DNA of 64,000 bases from Vibrio sp. SCSIO 43136 (GTDB lineage: Bacteria > Pseudomonadota > Gammaproteobacteria > Enterobacterales > Vibrionaceae), in NCBI RefSeq assembly GCF_023716565.1, contig NZ_CP071848.1:2790001-2854000 (forward strand). Direction: 5' to 3'. The notes beneath the pieces were generated by a model. It saw only the letters and a list, made by a program, of their open reading frames with translations. It had not been told where the DNA came from and searched no databases. This document shows, one piece after another, positions 1 to 8,994 of this stretch (its first letter is position 1; each line of letters begins with the position of its first letter). Made by a program: the position numbers and the translations under genes.

Positions 1-863
1 GTGTTGGCTCGCGTAATCTACAAGAGTGCCTACTGCTTCAACTGGCTACCTTCCCTGAAGATACTCCTTGGCTCACAGAAGCGAAATCTCTGCTCGAAAA
101 CCACATTGAGCAACTGGGAAATCGAGACTATAAATTAATTATCAAAGAGACAAAACTCAAAGAGCCTCAACTGCGTGAAGTGCTTCAACTGATCCAACAG
201 CTAGACCCTAGACCAGGCAGCAGTGTTACCGCAGAAGAAACTGAGTATGTCATTCCAGATGTTTCCGTGTTCAAAGATCATGGTCAATGGAAAGTAACCA
301 TCAACCCAGATAGTGTGCCTAAGTTGAAAGTAAACCAACACTACGCTTCATTGGGTAAAGGAAATAGTGCTGATAGCCAATTTATTCGTTCCAATCTTCA
401 AGAAGCCAAATGGCTGATAAAAAGTTTAGAGAGCAGAAACGAGACGCTGCTCAAAGTTGCTCGTTGTATAGTTGAACATCAACATGATTTCTTCGAGTAT
501 GGTGAAGAAGCGATGAAACCGATGGTGTTAAACGACATAGCACTTGCTGTCGACATGCATGAATCGACCATTTCTCGTGTCACGACACAGAAATTCATGC
601 ATACACCACGCGGTATTTTTGAGTTGAAATATTTCTTCTCCAGCCACGTCAGTACTGACAATGGCGGAGAGTGTTCATCAACGGCAATTCGAGCTCTGAT
701 AAAAAAATTGGTCGCTGCCGAAAACAGTGCCAAACCACTCAGTGATAGCAAGATTGCCACCCTGCTAGCTGACCAAGGGATTCAAGTTGCACGCCGTACT
801 ATTGCAAAATATCGAGAGTCTCTGGGCATTGCGCCGTCAAGTCAGCGTAAACGCCTACTATAA
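1..863 (+). CDS. rpoN: RNA polymerase sigma-54 factor RpoN (3' part)
   Basis: Sigma-54 recognises -24/-12 promoters and needs AAA+ activators to open them; in vibrios it controls flagella, nitrogen use and the quorum/biofilm sRNAs. The frame is open from base 3 to the stop, giving about 286 residues, so roughly the first 200 residues (region I and part of the core-binding domain) lie outside the window. The C-terminal end carries the RpoN box [10 protein letters not shown], which contacts the -24 element, preceded by a helix-turn-helix ([17 protein letters not shown]). It heads the hpf-ptsN-rapZ-npr cluster, with 23 nt to hpf, as in other gammaproteobacteria. Identification is certain; only the start is missing. 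Confidence 0.98.
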   Translation, partial: VGSRNLQECLLLQLATFPEDTPWLTEAKSLLENHIEQLGNRDYKLIIKETKLKEPQLREVLQLIQQLDPRPGSSVTAEETEYVIPDVSVFKDHGQWKVTINPDSVPKLKVNQHYASLGKGNSADSQFIRSNLQEAKWLIKSLESRNETLLKVARCIVEHQHDFFEYGEEAMKPMVLNDIALAVDMHESTISRVTTQKFMHTPRGIFELKYFFSSHVSTDNGGECSSTAIRALIKKLVAAENSAKPLSDSKIATLLADQGIQVARRTIAKYRESLGIAPSSQRKRLL

Positions 864-886
864 AGGCCTAGAAAGAAGGAAAGTCT

Positions 887-1174
887 ATGCAAGTTAACAT
901 CCAAGGACACCACGTCGATCTAACCGATTCCATGCAAGACTATGTACACACCAAATTCCAAAAGCTTGAACGCTTCTTTGACCATATCAACACCGTTCAA
1001 GTGGTATTAAAAGTTGAAAAACTCGATCAAATAGCCGAAGCTACACTCCACGTTAATCAAGGCGAAATTCACGCAGCGTCCACGGACGAAAATATGTATG
1101 CTGCTGTCGACTCACTCGTTGACAAATTAGTTCGCCAATTGAACAAGCATAAAGAAAAGCTAAGTAGCCATTAA
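887..1174 (+). CDS. hpf: Ribosome hibernation promoting factor HPF (short form)
   Basis: A 95-residue protein that binds the 30S decoding centre in stationary phase and promotes 100S ribosome dimers. Length matches short HPF (E. coli YhbH, 95 aa) rather than the long dimerising form. It begins MQVNIQGHHVDLTDSMQDYV, the typical beta-alpha opening, and has the conserved segment IHAASTDENMYAAVDSLVDKL. A purine-rich ribosome site (AAGGAAAG) precedes the ATG. It lies between rpoN and ptsN and ends only 2 nt before ptsN, so the two are almost certainly co-transcribed and perhaps translationally coupled. Confidence 0.96.
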   Translation: MQVNIQGHHVDLTDSMQDYVHTKFQKLERFFDHINTVQVVLKVEKLDQIAEATLHVNQGEIHAASTDENMYAAVDSLVDKLVRQLNKHKEKLSSH

Positions 1175-1176
1175 TC

Positions 1177-1620
1177 ATGCAATTAAGCGAAGTACTCTCA
1201 CTGGACTGCACCAAAAGTGCAGTCCAGTGCACTAGTAAAAAACGAGCTCTAGAAATCATCAGTGAAGTTGCGGCTGAGCACGCAGGACTCAATCAAACGG
1301 CACTGTTTGAGTGTATGCTCAACCGAGAGAAAATGGGCAGTACAGGCATTGGAAACGGAATTGCCATCCCCCACGGTCGTATGATGGATTCAGAGCAAGC
1401 CGTTGCCGTGTTAATTCAATGCCAAGACCCAATTGAATTTGACTCCATCGACAATCGCCCCGTCGATCTGCTTTTTGCCCTGCTCGTCCCTGATGCTCAG
1501 TGCAAAACACATCTAAAGACCTTGTCAGCCATGGCGGAACGCCTCAACGACAAACAGACTCTCAAACAACTGCGTAACGCTCACTCTGACCAAGAGCTTT
1601 ACGAGATCATTACCCAATAG
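1177..1620 (+). CDS. ptsN: Nitrogen-regulatory PTS enzyme IIA (EIIA-Ntr)
   Basis: EIIA-Ntr is the terminal phospho-acceptor of the nitrogen PTS (EI-Ntr, NPr, EIIA-Ntr) and a regulator of K+ transport and envelope stress in enterics. The 147-aa product has the EIIA block REKMGSTGIGNGIAIPHGRM; H66 is the predicted phosphorylated histidine. The family opening CTKS...SKKRALEIISE is present. The ATG is 2 nt after the hpf stop. The partner NPr is encoded two genes downstream. Odd point: codons 8 to 18 form a perfect 13-bp DNA palindrome (see the separate entry). Confidence 0.97.
   Translation: MQLSEVLSLDCTKSAVQCTSKKRALEIISEVAAEHAGLNQTALFECMLNREKMGSTGIGNGIAIPHGRMMDSEQAVAVLIQCQDPIEFDSIDNRPVDLLFALLVPDAQCKTHLKTLSAMAERLNDKQTLKQLRNAHSDQELYEIITQ
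1199..1229 (+). other. Perfect 13-bp hairpin inside the start of ptsN
   Basis: CACTGGACTGCAC (1199-1211) and GTGCAGTCCAGTG (1217-1229) are exact reverse complements around a CAAAA loop. The structure begins 22 nt after the ptsN start codon. No U-run follows, so it is not an intrinsic terminator. In mRNA it would be a strong stem within the early coding region and could affect translation or serve as an RNase III/E site. Function is inferred; the palindrome is seen directly. Confidence 0.6.
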
Positions 1621-1646
1621 TGCCTATTTAGGAAAGGGAACACATC

Positions 1647-2528
1647 ATGGCATCGCAAAAATTGCGTTTGATTGTAATCAGTGGGCAGTCAGGCGCAGGA
1701 AAAAGTGTGGCGCTTCGAGTCTTAGAAGATTTGGGTTACTACTGTGTCGATAACTTACCTGTGGATCTTCTGCCTTCTTTCGTCAATAGCGTTAAAGCCA
1801 GCGAACAGAACGTTGCAGTAAGCATTGATATTCGCAACCTACCTCAGCAGCCTAAACTGGTTACCCAAGCGCTTGAAACCCTCAAACAGCATGCCGACGT
1901 CAATGTACTCTTTTTAGATGCGTCCCAGAATGCTTTGATCAAACGCTATAGCGAAACTCGCCGTATCCACCCGTTATCACTCAATAGTGAGCAGCAGCTG
2001 ACGCTCGAACAAGCGATAGAAAAAGAGAAATCGCTACTACTAGGATTAAAGTCTCAGGCGGATCTCATCATCGACAGCACCGACCAATCACTGCATGATT
2101 TAAGTGAAATGGTCAGACGACGAATTGAAGGGCGTGAAACCAAACAGCTGGTGATGATCTTTGAGTCTTTTGGTTTTAAATACGGCATGCCGAGTAATGC
2201 AGACTATGTATTTGATGTACGCTTCCTTCCCAACCCTCATTGGGACCCGAACCTACGACCACTCACCGGACTCGATGCTCCAATTAAAAGCTTTTTACAA
2301 TCTCATCAGGAAGTTGGTGAACTAAAACAGCAAATTCAAACCTTCATCGAAAACTGGTTACCCCTGCTTGAGAAAAATAATCGTAGCTACTTAACCGTCG
2401 CAATAGGTTGTACGGGAGGCAAGCACCGCAGTGTTTATATTGCTCAGCAACTGGGAGAATACTTTGACGGGCAAGGACACCAAGTGCAGATCCGTCACGC
2501 CAGCCTAGAAAAGAACCACAAAAAATAG
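1647..2528 (+). CDS. rapZ: RNase adapter protein RapZ
   Basis: RapZ binds GlmZ-type sRNA and presents it to RNase E, tuning GlmS and thus glucosamine-6-phosphate supply. The 293-residue protein has a Walker A loop GQSGAGKS at residues 13-20 and the C-terminal RNA-binding signature [15 protein letters not shown] near residue 255. Slightly longer than E. coli RapZ (284 aa), mainly at the N-terminus; AGGAAAGGG upstream of ATG 1647 supports this start. It lies between ptsN and npr as in enterics. Confidence 0.97.
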   Translation: MASQKLRLIVISGQSGAGKSVALRVLEDLGYYCVDNLPVDLLPSFVNSVKASEQNVAVSIDIRNLPQQPKLVTQALETLKQHADVNVLFLDASQNALIKRYSETRRIHPLSLNSEQQLTLEQAIEKEKSLLLGLKSQADLIIDSTDQSLHDLSEMVRRRIEGRETKQLVMIFESFGFKYGMPSNADYVFDVRFLPNPHWDPNLRPLTGLDAPIKSFLQSHQEVGELKQQIQTFIENWLPLLEKNNRSYLTVAIGCTGGKHRSVYIAQQLGEYFDGQGHQVQIRHASLEKNHKK

Positions 2529-2542
2529 AGTTAGGAGCCCTT

Positions 2543-2818
2543 ATGGCGCAATGCAGTAAAACCGTTCTGATTCAAAACCGATTGGGCTTACATGCCCGAG
2601 CTGCGGTGAAACTGGTCGAGCTTGCGCAAAGCTTTGAAGCAGAGATCACCGTCAGCAACGAAGAAAAACAAGCAGGAGCTGACAGCGTCATGGGACTGCT
2701 GATGTTAGAGTCTTCACAAGGGCAACACGTCACCATTAGCGCCGAAGGCCCGCAAGCAGACGAAGCACTCACCGCAGTTTGTGAGCTTATTGAACATCGC
2801 TTCGACGAAGAAGAATAA
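2543..2818 (+). CDS. npr: Phosphocarrier protein NPr of the nitrogen PTS
   Basis: An HPr paralogue that relays phosphate from EI-Ntr (PtsP) to EIIA-Ntr. The 91-residue sequence has the HPr active site [14 protein letters not shown] with H17 as phosphorylated residue and the second block [10 protein letters not shown]; the usual HPr regulatory Ser site is not obvious. A TTAGGAG ribosome site precedes the ATG, 14 nt after the rapZ stop. Last gene of the cluster; a weak hairpin follows. Confidence 0.95.
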   Translation: MAQCSKTVLIQNRLGLHARAAVKLVELAQSFEAEITVSNEEKQAGADSVMGLLMLESSQGQHVTISAEGPQADEALTAVCELIEHRFDEEE

Positions 2819-2849
2819 ATTCGTCACATCAAAAGGTTATCTTAAAACA

Positions 2850-2872
2850 ATGCCAGCAAACATCGCTGGTAT
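2850..2872 (+). terminator. Possible weak terminator after npr
   Basis: An 8-bp stem with one G-U pair (ATGCCAGC / GCTGGTAT, 7-nt loop) is followed by only a partial T tract (TGTTGT). It sits between npr and mgtE and could end the rpoN operon, but it is a weak intrinsic terminator. Confidence 0.35.
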
Positions 2873-2927
2873 TGTTGTAGAATTAGGATACTATTCAATA
2901 AATTTTTCAATACTCTAGGGGGAGATC

Positions 2928-4286
2928 ATGGCTGAGCAGTTGGACATAGACCAAACTCATCAAACCCTACAAGAAGTCAGTGATGCGCTCGATAGCGGCC
3001 GTTTCGTTCATGTTCGCCGCATGTTACAAGATCTTGAGCCAGAAGATATCGCCCACCTACTTGAGGCTTCGCCTCGTAAAAGCCGTGATGTATTGTGGCA
3101 ACTCACCGATCCTGAAGATTACGGTGAAATCCTCGACGAACTGTCCGAGGATGTAAAAGATAACCTAGTCGCCAAGATGGGCGCAGAAAAGCTTGCAGAA
3201 GCCACTGAAGGTCTTGAGACCGATGATATGGCCTACGTACTGCGTAGTTTGCCTGAAGATCTTTCTCAACAAGTACTTTCACAGATGGACATCGCCGACC
3301 GTCAACGGGTTGAGACTGCTCTATCGTACCAAGAAGATACCGCCGGCAGCTTGATGAATACCGACGTAATCACTATCCGTAGTGATGTCGATGTCGATGT
3401 GGTGTTACGCTACTTGCGCATGAAAGGTGAACTGCCAGAAGCGACAGATGCTCTATACGTGGTCAATGAAGAAAGCCAACTCCAAGGCTATTTACACCTA
3501 ACCACCCTGCTTACTTCTCAACCTGATGTGGCGATTAAAGACATCATGGAAGACCCTGACGAAGCGATCAGCGTCAACACCAATGATAGTGACGTCGCTA
3601 GCCTGTTTGAGCGTCGTAACTGGGTCTCAGCCCCTGTCGTGGATGAAGAAAACCGCCTCGTTGGTCGAATTACCATCGATGACGTAGTTGACGTTATTCG
3701 AGAAGATGCCGAACACTCAATGATGAGTATGGCGGGCTTGGATGACGAAGAAGATACCTTTGCTCCAGTGCTAAAATCGGCTCGAAAGCGCAGTATTTGG
3801 CTCGGTGCTAACGTGCTTGCCGCACTCGCTGCAGCTTCCGTTTCCAACATGTTTGAAGCGACACTTGAGCAAATGGCAGCGATTGCCGTCCTTATGACTA
3901 TCGTACCTTCAATGGGTGGCGTTGCAGGCAACCAAACCGTTGCCTTGGTGATCCGTGGCTTAGCCCTTGGTCACATCGGTGACAGTAACCAACGAGAATT
4001 GCTCCTCAAAGAAGCGGCGATCGGGTTTCTCAACGGCATGCTGTGGGCGCTGATCATCGGCGGTATCGTTGTAGTGTGGAAAGACAATTGGATGCTAGGT
4101 GGCATCATTTCAGCGGCTATGATGACTAACTTATTTGTTGCCGGCGTTGCAGGGGTATCTATCCCTATCCTACTAAAACGCATGAACATTGACCCGGCAC
4201 TGGCTGGCGGCATGGCGCTGACAACCGTCACGGATGTGGTAGGTTTGATGGTGTTCTTAGGGCTGGCGACGATTGCACTAGGATAA
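2928..4286 (+). CDS. mgtE: Magnesium channel/transporter MgtE
   Basis: Inner-membrane Mg2+-gated Mg2+ channel. The 452-residue protein has the full MgtE layout: N-domain of short helical repeats (about 30-135), a tandem CBS pair (about 140-265; second CBS contains VGRITIDDVVDVIRED), a linker helix, then five transmembrane helices from about 285 to the end. The pore region retains GGVAGNQTVALVIRGLALG, and the last helix has a conserved Asp in TTVTDVVGLM. A GGGGGAG ribosome site sits upstream of ATG 2928. It has its own 109-nt upstream gap and stands alone on the strand; a tandem-repeat element follows immediately. Confidence 0.97.
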   Translation: MAEQLDIDQTHQTLQEVSDALDSGRFVHVRRMLQDLEPEDIAHLLEASPRKSRDVLWQLTDPEDYGEILDELSEDVKDNLVAKMGAEKLAEATEGLETDDMAYVLRSLPEDLSQQVLSQMDIADRQRVETALSYQEDTAGSLMNTDVITIRSDVDVDVVLRYLRMKGELPEATDALYVVNEESQLQGYLHLTTLLTSQPDVAIKDIMEDPDEAISVNTNDSDVASLFERRNWVSAPVVDEENRLVGRITIDDVVDVIREDAEHSMMSMAGLDDEEDTFAPVLKSARKRSIWLGANVLAALAAASVSNMFEATLEQMAAIAVLMTIVPSMGGVAGNQTVALVIRGLALGHIGDSNQRELLLKEAAIGFLNGMLWALIIGGIVVVWKDNWMLGGIISAAMMTNLFVAGVAGVSIPILLKRMNIDPALAGGMALTTVTDVVGLMVFLGLATIALG

Positions 4287-4290
4287 AGAC

Positions 4291-4379
4291 GGGAAGCGGG
4301 AAGCGGGAAGCGGGAAGCGGGAAGCGGGAAGCGGGAAGCGGGAAGCGGGAAGCGGGAAGCGGGAAGCGGGAAGCGGGAA
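4291..4379. repeat. 7-bp tandem repeat (GGGAAGC), about 12.7 copies
   Basis: Perfect head-to-tail copies of GGGAAGC begin 4 nt after the mgtE stop. This is a VNTR-type array and forms the G-rich arm of a larger element extending to about 4480, whose other arm is C-rich (CCCTTTCCCGTTAGCG and so on). Confidence 0.95.
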
Positions 4380-4480
4380 AGCTTCTCACATCAAGTTTTA
4401 GATTATTAGTCTAAATGCTTTTTTAGCTCTTGGCTCTACCCTTTCCCGTTAGCGACCAGCGTCCGTTTACCCTTTCCCCG
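4380..4480. repeat. C-rich arm of dispersed intergenic element, locus A
   Basis: Between the tandem array and the pmbA terminator. It contains GCTCTT, CCCTTTCCCGTTAGCGA and CCAGCGTCCGTT (4456-4467); the last 12-mer recurs at 54285-54296. CTTTCCC occurs twice and can pair with GGGAAAG at the end of the array. Membership in the family is by shared motifs, not a computed alignment. Confidence 0.55.
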
Positions 4481-4515
4481 AAAAAACAAAGCCACTGAAC
4501 TTTCATCCAGTGGCT
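4481..4515 (-). terminator. Rho-independent terminator of pmbA
   Basis: AGCCACTG / CAGTGGCT (4490-4497 and 4508-4515) form an 8-bp stem with a 10-nt loop. Read on the minus strand it is followed by TTTGTTTTTT. It lies about 40 nt past the pmbA stop. Confidence 0.85.
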
Positions 4516-4556
4516 CAACCATCAATAGCTTTGTTTTTCCAATTGCTTTGTTTTTC

Positions 4557-5924
4557 TTATTCCCCAGCAACCTTCATCGACTCAATCAAAATCGAGCCTG
4601 TCTGGATCTGTGAACGGGTTTCAACATCACTGCCTACGGCAACGATCTGGTTAAACATATCTTTCAGGTTACCAGCAATGGTTACTTCCGATACTGGGAA
4701 CTTAATCTCACCATTCTCAACCCAGAAGCCCGCAGCGCCGCGTGAGTAGTCACCGGTGACAGTATTCACGCCCTGCCCCATCAGCTCTGTGACTAGCAGA
4801 CCAGTGCCCATGGTTTTTAGCATGCCATCAAAATCTTGACCGGTACTTTCAACAAACCAGTTGTGGATGCCACCAGCGTGACCTGTTGGCGTCATCTTCA
4901 TTTTGCGCGCCGCATAGCTGGTCAGTAGATAAGTGGAAAGCACACCATCGGTAATGATTTGGCAATCTTTCGTCTCAACGCCTTCGTTATCAAACGGGCT
5001 AGATGCTAGGCCACGCAATAAATGAGGGCGCTCTTGAATATTGAACCAAGAAGGAAGAATCTGCTCACCCAATTTATCAAGTAAGAACGAAGACTTACGG
5101 TAAAGATTACCACCACTGATCGCCATCACTAAGTGACCAATCAATCCAGTTGCGACATCAGCTACAAACATCACAGGGACTTGCGCTGTTGAGATACGTG
5201 CCGCATCAAGTCGATCTGCAGTTTTCTTCGCCGCCATCAAACCGACTTTTTCTGGTGTCCAAAGATCTTGAGCTCGACGAGCAACTGTGTAGCTGTAATC
5301 ACGCTCCATGCCACCATCTTCACCTTCACCAATCACACAACAACTTATGCTATGACGACTAGAAGGGAAGCTTGCGATAAGACCGTGAGAGTTACCGTAT
5401 ACCTTAACGCCATAATGGCTGTCGTAGCTCGCACCATCACTTTGTTTGATTTTATCGCTGTAGTTCAGTGCTGCATGCTCAGCTGCGATAGCAATTTCAG
5501 CGGCGCGATCTGGCTCTGGCTCGTCAGGGTGGAACAGATCCAAGTCTGGGATCTCTTTGACCATCAACTCTTTTGGAGCAGGACCTGCAAACGGATCTTC
5601 CGAGGTATAATTAGCAATATCGAGCGCCGCTAACACGGTCTGGCGAATCGCATTCTCGCTTAAGTCCGAAGTTGATGCACTGCCTTTGCGTTGACCACGA
5701 TAAACAGTGATCCCCAGTGCGCCATCGCTATTAAATTCAACGTTTTCTACTTCTTCCATACGAGTTGAAACGCTGATACCCGTGCTCTTGGTGATGGCGA
5801 CTTCTGCCGCATCTGCCGTTCCCGTTGCGAGCTCAAGTGCCTTAGCAACCACACTTTCCAGCTCTTTACGCTGATTGGCAATCTGCTGTTTTACGTCCAT
5901 AGTTCGGTCTTCGTTCTCAGTCAT
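4557..5924 (-). CDS. pmbA: Metalloprotease subunit PmbA/TldE
   Basis: PmbA (TldE) pairs with TldD in a heteromeric zinc protease that acts on unfolded/helical peptides; in E. coli it matures microcin B17 and degrades CcdA. The 455-aa product matches PmbA end to end: [28 protein letters not shown] near the N-terminus, [18 protein letters not shown] and the C-terminal [16 protein letters not shown]. It lacks the HExxxH metal motif carried by TldD, as expected of this subunit. Divergent from darP. An in-frame ATG at 5900 (MDVKQQ) is an alternative start; ribosome-site evidence does not decide. Confidence 0.96.
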   Translation of the reverse strand: MTENEDRTMDVKQQIANQRKELESVVAKALELATGTADAAEVAITKSTGISVSTRMEEVENVEFNSDGALGITVYRGQRKGSASTSDLSENAIRQTVLAALDIANYTSEDPFAGPAPKELMVKEIPDLDLFHPDEPEPDRAAEIAIAAEHAALNYSDKIKQSDGASYDSHYGVKVYGNSHGLIASFPSSRHSISCCVIGEGEDGGMERDYSYTVARRAQDLWTPEKVGLMAAKKTADRLDAARISTAQVPVMFVADVATGLIGHLVMAISGGNLYRKSSFLLDKLGEQILPSWFNIQERPHLLRGLASSPFDNEGVETKDCQIITDGVLSTYLLTSYAARKMKMTPTGHAGGIHNWFVESTGQDFDGMLKTMGTGLLVTELMGQGVNTVTGDYSRGAAGFWVENGEIKFPVSEVTIAGNLKDMFNQIVAVGSDVETRSQIQTGSILIESMKVAGE

Positions 5925-6031
5925 TTTTTCACTAATATTTCACTAGGATAACAAGGTTTTCGCCATCACCCCATAATTCTTGCTAAAATAGCCGATAATC
6001 TGAGTGACAGAACCAAACAGGCAAGCAACCA

Positions 6032-6562
6032 ATGGCACGTAAAAACCAAAAAGCTCCTTGGGAAGAGGAAGAAGAAATCATTTGGGTAAGTAAGACCGAA
6101 ATGAAGAATGACATGGAAGATCTACAGAAACTGGGTGAACAGCTAGTAGAACTTAAACCTTCTGCGTTAGACAAATTCCCGCTTGATGATGACATGCGTG
6201 CGGCTATTGCCGATGCGCAACGCTTTAAAAACGAAGCTAAGCGTCGTCAACTGCAATATATTGGCAAACTCATGCGCACCCGCGATCCAGAGCCAATCCA
6301 AGCGGCACTAGATAAAGTCCGCAACAAGCACTCGCAAGCGACCGCTGAGCTACACAAGCTAGAGCAACTGCGTGATCGTGTTGTCGCTGAAGGTGATGCA
6401 GCGATTGCAGACGTCTTGGAGCGCTTCCCACAAGCTGATCGCCAACGTCTACGCCAACTGGCCCGCCAAGCGAAAAAAGAGCAAGGCAGCAACAAACCAC
6501 CAAAAGCATTTCGTGAAATCTTTCAAGTACTGAAAGAGCTACATGAAGAGGCTGATGTTTAA
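6032..6562 (+). CDS. darP: Ribosome biogenesis factor DarP (YjgA)
   Basis: DarP associates with late 50S precursors and assists peptidyl-transferase centre maturation. The 176-residue, highly charged, all-helical protein matches the YjgA family: acidic N-terminus ([16 protein letters not shown]), LPF-type core [21 protein letters not shown], and the C-terminal [11 protein letters not shown]...[12 protein letters not shown]. Divergent from pmbA and convergent with tldD; the pmbA-yjgA pairing is conserved in E. coli. Confidence 0.95.
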   Translation: MARKNQKAPWEEEEEIIWVSKTEMKNDMEDLQKLGEQLVELKPSALDKFPLDDDMRAAIADAQRFKNEAKRRQLQYIGKLMRTRDPEPIQAALDKVRNKHSQATAELHKLEQLRDRVVAEGDAAIADVLERFPQADRQRLRQLARQAKKEQGSNKPPKAFREIFQVLKELHEEADV

Positions 6563-6678
6563 GGGTTTAAGGGTTTAAGGGTTTAGCATGCTGAATTTGT
6601 TGGCATTAGTTTCAACCTTTCGCTACCCAGCTCTTCCCTTCAGCCCTTAGCGATAGCGTACCCTTACCCCCTTTAACC
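6563..6678. repeat. Dispersed intergenic element, locus B (GGGTTTAA x3)
   Basis: It starts right after the darP stop with three copies of an 8-bp unit GGGTTTAA (6563-6587 region). Its C-rich arm contains GCTCTTCCCTT (6630-6640) and CCCTTAGCGATAGCG, then CCCTTACCCCCTTTAACC. The 11-mer GCTCTTCCCTT recurs in locus C at 54262-54272. Confidence 0.6.
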
Positions 6679-6705
6679 AAAAAAGCTGCCCAAGGCAGCT
6701 TTTTT
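6679..6705. terminator. Bidirectional terminator between darP and tldD
   Basis: AAAAAAGCTGCC, loop CAA, GGCAGCTTTTTT. The symmetric A/T flanks give a U-run in both directions, serving convergent darP (+) and tldD (-). Confidence 0.93.
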
Positions 6706-6710
6706 ATCGT

Positions 6711-8156
6711 TTATTCCGTCCCACCAACAGTAATACTGTCTAGCTTCAACGTTGGCTGTCCGACGCCGACAGGTACGCTTTGTCCTGCTTTGCCACACAC
6801 ACCTACCCCTCGGTCAATGCCAAGGTCATTACCTACCATAGAGACCTGCTGCATCGCTTCGATACCTGAACCGACTAGAGTCGCCCCTTTTACTGGACGA
6901 GTGATCTTGCCATCTTCGATGAGGTACGCTTCTGAGGTGGAGAATACGAACTTGCCTGAAGTGATATCTACCTGACCACCACCAAAGTTCGGTGCATAGA
7001 TGCCTTTCTTCACTGTTGAGATGATCTCTTCTTGGCTATGCTCACCTGGAAGCATGTAAGTATTGGTCATGCGAGGCATTGGCAAATGAGCATAGGACTC
7101 ACGACGACCATTACCCGTAGGTGCAACGCCCATCAAAGAGGCGTTATGTTTATCTTGCATGTAGCCTTTCAGCACACCGTTTTCGATCAAAGTGTTGTAG
7201 CTACCTTCTACACCCTCATCATCAATATTTAGCGAGCCACGCAAGTCTTTCAGCGTCCCATCATCAACGATAGTACACAGCGGAGAAGTCACCTGTTCGC
7301 CTATTTTACCGCTAAACACTGACGAACCTTTACGGTTAAAGTCCCCTTCCAAACCATGACCGACCGCTTCGTGAAGCAGTACACCCGGCCAACCAGAGCC
7401 GAGTACAACAGGCATAGCACCTGCTGGAGCCGCTTCTGCATCTAAGTTCACCAACGCCATACGAATCGCTTCATCGGCCATGTGGAACGCACGTTGCTGA
7501 CCATCTTCACTACCAAGGAAGAAATCATAACCATAACGACCGCCGCCACCTGCGCTGCCGCGCTCTCGACGCTCGCCACGCTTGGCAAGAACACTGATGG
7601 ATAGGCGAACCAGCGGACGAACATCGCCAGCGTAAGTACCATCGGTCGCAGCCACCAGCATCTGCTCGTAAACGCCGCTTAGGCTAACTGATACTTCTTC
7701 AATCAAAGGTTCTTTGGTTCGAATGTACGCATCAAGCGATTGTAAAAGCTCGATTTTTTGCTGTTTCTCTAAGCTTTCAAGCGGATTCACTGACTGATAA
7801 ATGTTTTGGTTGCTGGTGCGAGCAAAGGCTTTTACTTGGCCGCTTTGTCCTTGGCGAGCAATACCACGTGCTGCGACCGCACTTTGCTTAAGGCTAAGGG
7901 TGTCAATTTGGTCTGAATAAGCAAAACCTGTTTTCTCACCACTAATGGCACGCACACCGACACCGCGGTCGATGTTGAACGAACCATCTTTAATGATGGA
8001 GTCTTCCAAAACCAATGACTCGTGCCAACTAGACTGGAAGTACAAATCAGCGTAATCCACATCACGGGTTACAATCGTGCCTAATACTTCGTTTAAGTCT
8101 TTGTCGGTAAGGCCAGAGCGGCCCAACAGCTCTTGTTCTACTTGATTAATCGTCAT
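6711..8156 (-). CDS. tldD: Metalloprotease TldD
   Basis: Catalytic subunit of the TldD/TldE protease. The 481-residue protein carries the zinc motif HEAVGH at about residue 261 (in [14 protein letters not shown]), with family blocks VDYADLYFQ near the N-terminus and [22 protein letters not shown] toward the C-terminus. It is the last gene of the mreB...tldD minus-strand cluster, directly after the nitrilase gene (12 nt). Its partner PmbA is encoded 0.8 kb away on the same strand. Confidence 0.97.
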   Translation of the reverse strand: MTINQVEQELLGRSGLTDKDLNEVLGTIVTRDVDYADLYFQSSWHESLVLEDSIIKDGSFNIDRGVGVRAISGEKTGFAYSDQIDTLSLKQSAVAARGIARQGQSGQVKAFARTSNQNIYQSVNPLESLEKQQKIELLQSLDAYIRTKEPLIEEVSVSLSGVYEQMLVAATDGTYAGDVRPLVRLSISVLAKRGERRERGSAGGGGRYGYDFFLGSEDGQQRAFHMADEAIRMALVNLDAEAAPAGAMPVVLGSGWPGVLLHEAVGHGLEGDFNRKGSSVFSGKIGEQVTSPLCTIVDDGTLKDLRGSLNIDDEGVEGSYNTLIENGVLKGYMQDKHNASLMGVAPTGNGRRESYAHLPMPRMTNTYMLPGEHSQEEIISTVKKGIYAPNFGGGQVDITSGKFVFSTSEAYLIEDGKITRPVKGATLVGSGIEAMQQVSMVGNDLGIDRGVGVCGKAGQSVPVGVGQPTLKLDSITVGGTE

Positions 8157-8168
8157 TGATTTTGCTCT

Positions 8169-8984
8169 TTATTTTAGTGCGCTGCCAAAACGTGCGTGGT
8201 TTTGTAGCGGCATTTTTTGTCTGACTTTAGATACCTGCGAGAGGTCAATATCGACCCAATCACTATTAAGTTCACCACCTAGGTCTAGTGTGACCTCCCC
8301 CCAAGGAGATATCACCATCGAATGGCCCCAGGTTTCTCGTCCACAAGAATGTATCCCCGTTTGGCCGATAGCCACCACCCAAGATTGGGTTTCAATGGCT
8401 CTTGCTTGCAGCAATACTTGCCAATGGGCTTGGCCTGTGACCTTTGTAAACGCAGCCGGGATAATTATCAGGTTCGCCCCTTGCCTAGCAAGGTTTTGAT
8501 ATAGCTCAGGAAATCTAAGGTCGTAACAGATACTTAGCCCTAGTGTAGCAAAAGGCGTGTCTAACAGCGATGTGTCATTCCCCGCAACAAAGCTATCTGA
8601 CTCACGATATCGCCCTTGATTATCACTGACATCCACATCAAATAAGTGCAATTTCGCATAATCGGCGACTAAGTCACCCTTATCATTCCACACCAAACTC
8701 GAGGTGGAAACGCCTTGTGGCTGCTGGATGGGGAAGCTCCCTAAATGCAGATAACAGCCGAGCGTCTTAGCGAGCTCAGAGAAATAGGATTGCACTTTCC
8801 CTTGGTTTATCGGCTCTGCGTGATGCCAATATTTCACTCTGTCAGCATACAGAACGGCATTTTCAGGTGTGCATATCAAGTCACATCCCTTAGCCGCAAG
8901 CTGCTGTGCTTGCTCGGCGATAAACGCCAAATTCTCATCAGCATCGGCGCTGGATGTCATTTGGATAAGCCCAATCCTTGGCAT
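8169..8984 (-). CDS. Carbon-nitrogen hydrolase (Nit1/Nit2-like amidase)
   Basis: Nitrilase-superfamily amidase of 271 residues. The catalytic triad is visible: E41 (CTPENAV), K111 (YAKLHLFD) and C153 (LSICYDLRFPELY). The RFPE context after the Cys is typical of Nit1/Nit2 enzymes, which hydrolyse deaminated glutathione or omega-amides; which substrate is used cannot be read from the sequence. It sits between yhdP and tldD with 10-12 nt gaps, so it is in the operon. Confidence 0.9.
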   Translation of the reverse strand: MPRIGLIQMTSSADADENLAFIAEQAQQLAAKGCDLICTPENAVLYADRVKYWHHAEPINQGKVQSYFSELAKTLGCYLHLGSFPIQQPQGVSTSSLVWNDKGDLVADYAKLHLFDVDVSDNQGRYRESDSFVAGNDTSLLDTPFATLGLSICYDLRFPELYQNLARQGANLIIIPAAFTKVTGQAHWQVLLQARAIETQSWVVAIGQTGIHSCGRETWGHSMVISPWGEVTLDLGGELNSDWVDIDLSQVSKVRQKMPLQNHARFGSALK

Positions 8985-8994
8985 AGTGCTCTCC

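Noticed and set aside
3518-3931. 137-residue minus-strand frame inside mgtE
   Set aside because: It is a shadow of a strongly supported gene, with low-complexity Ser/Thr composition.
4291-4379. Repeat array as a CRISPR
   Set aside because: Units are 7 bp, contiguous, with no spacers and no cas genes nearby.
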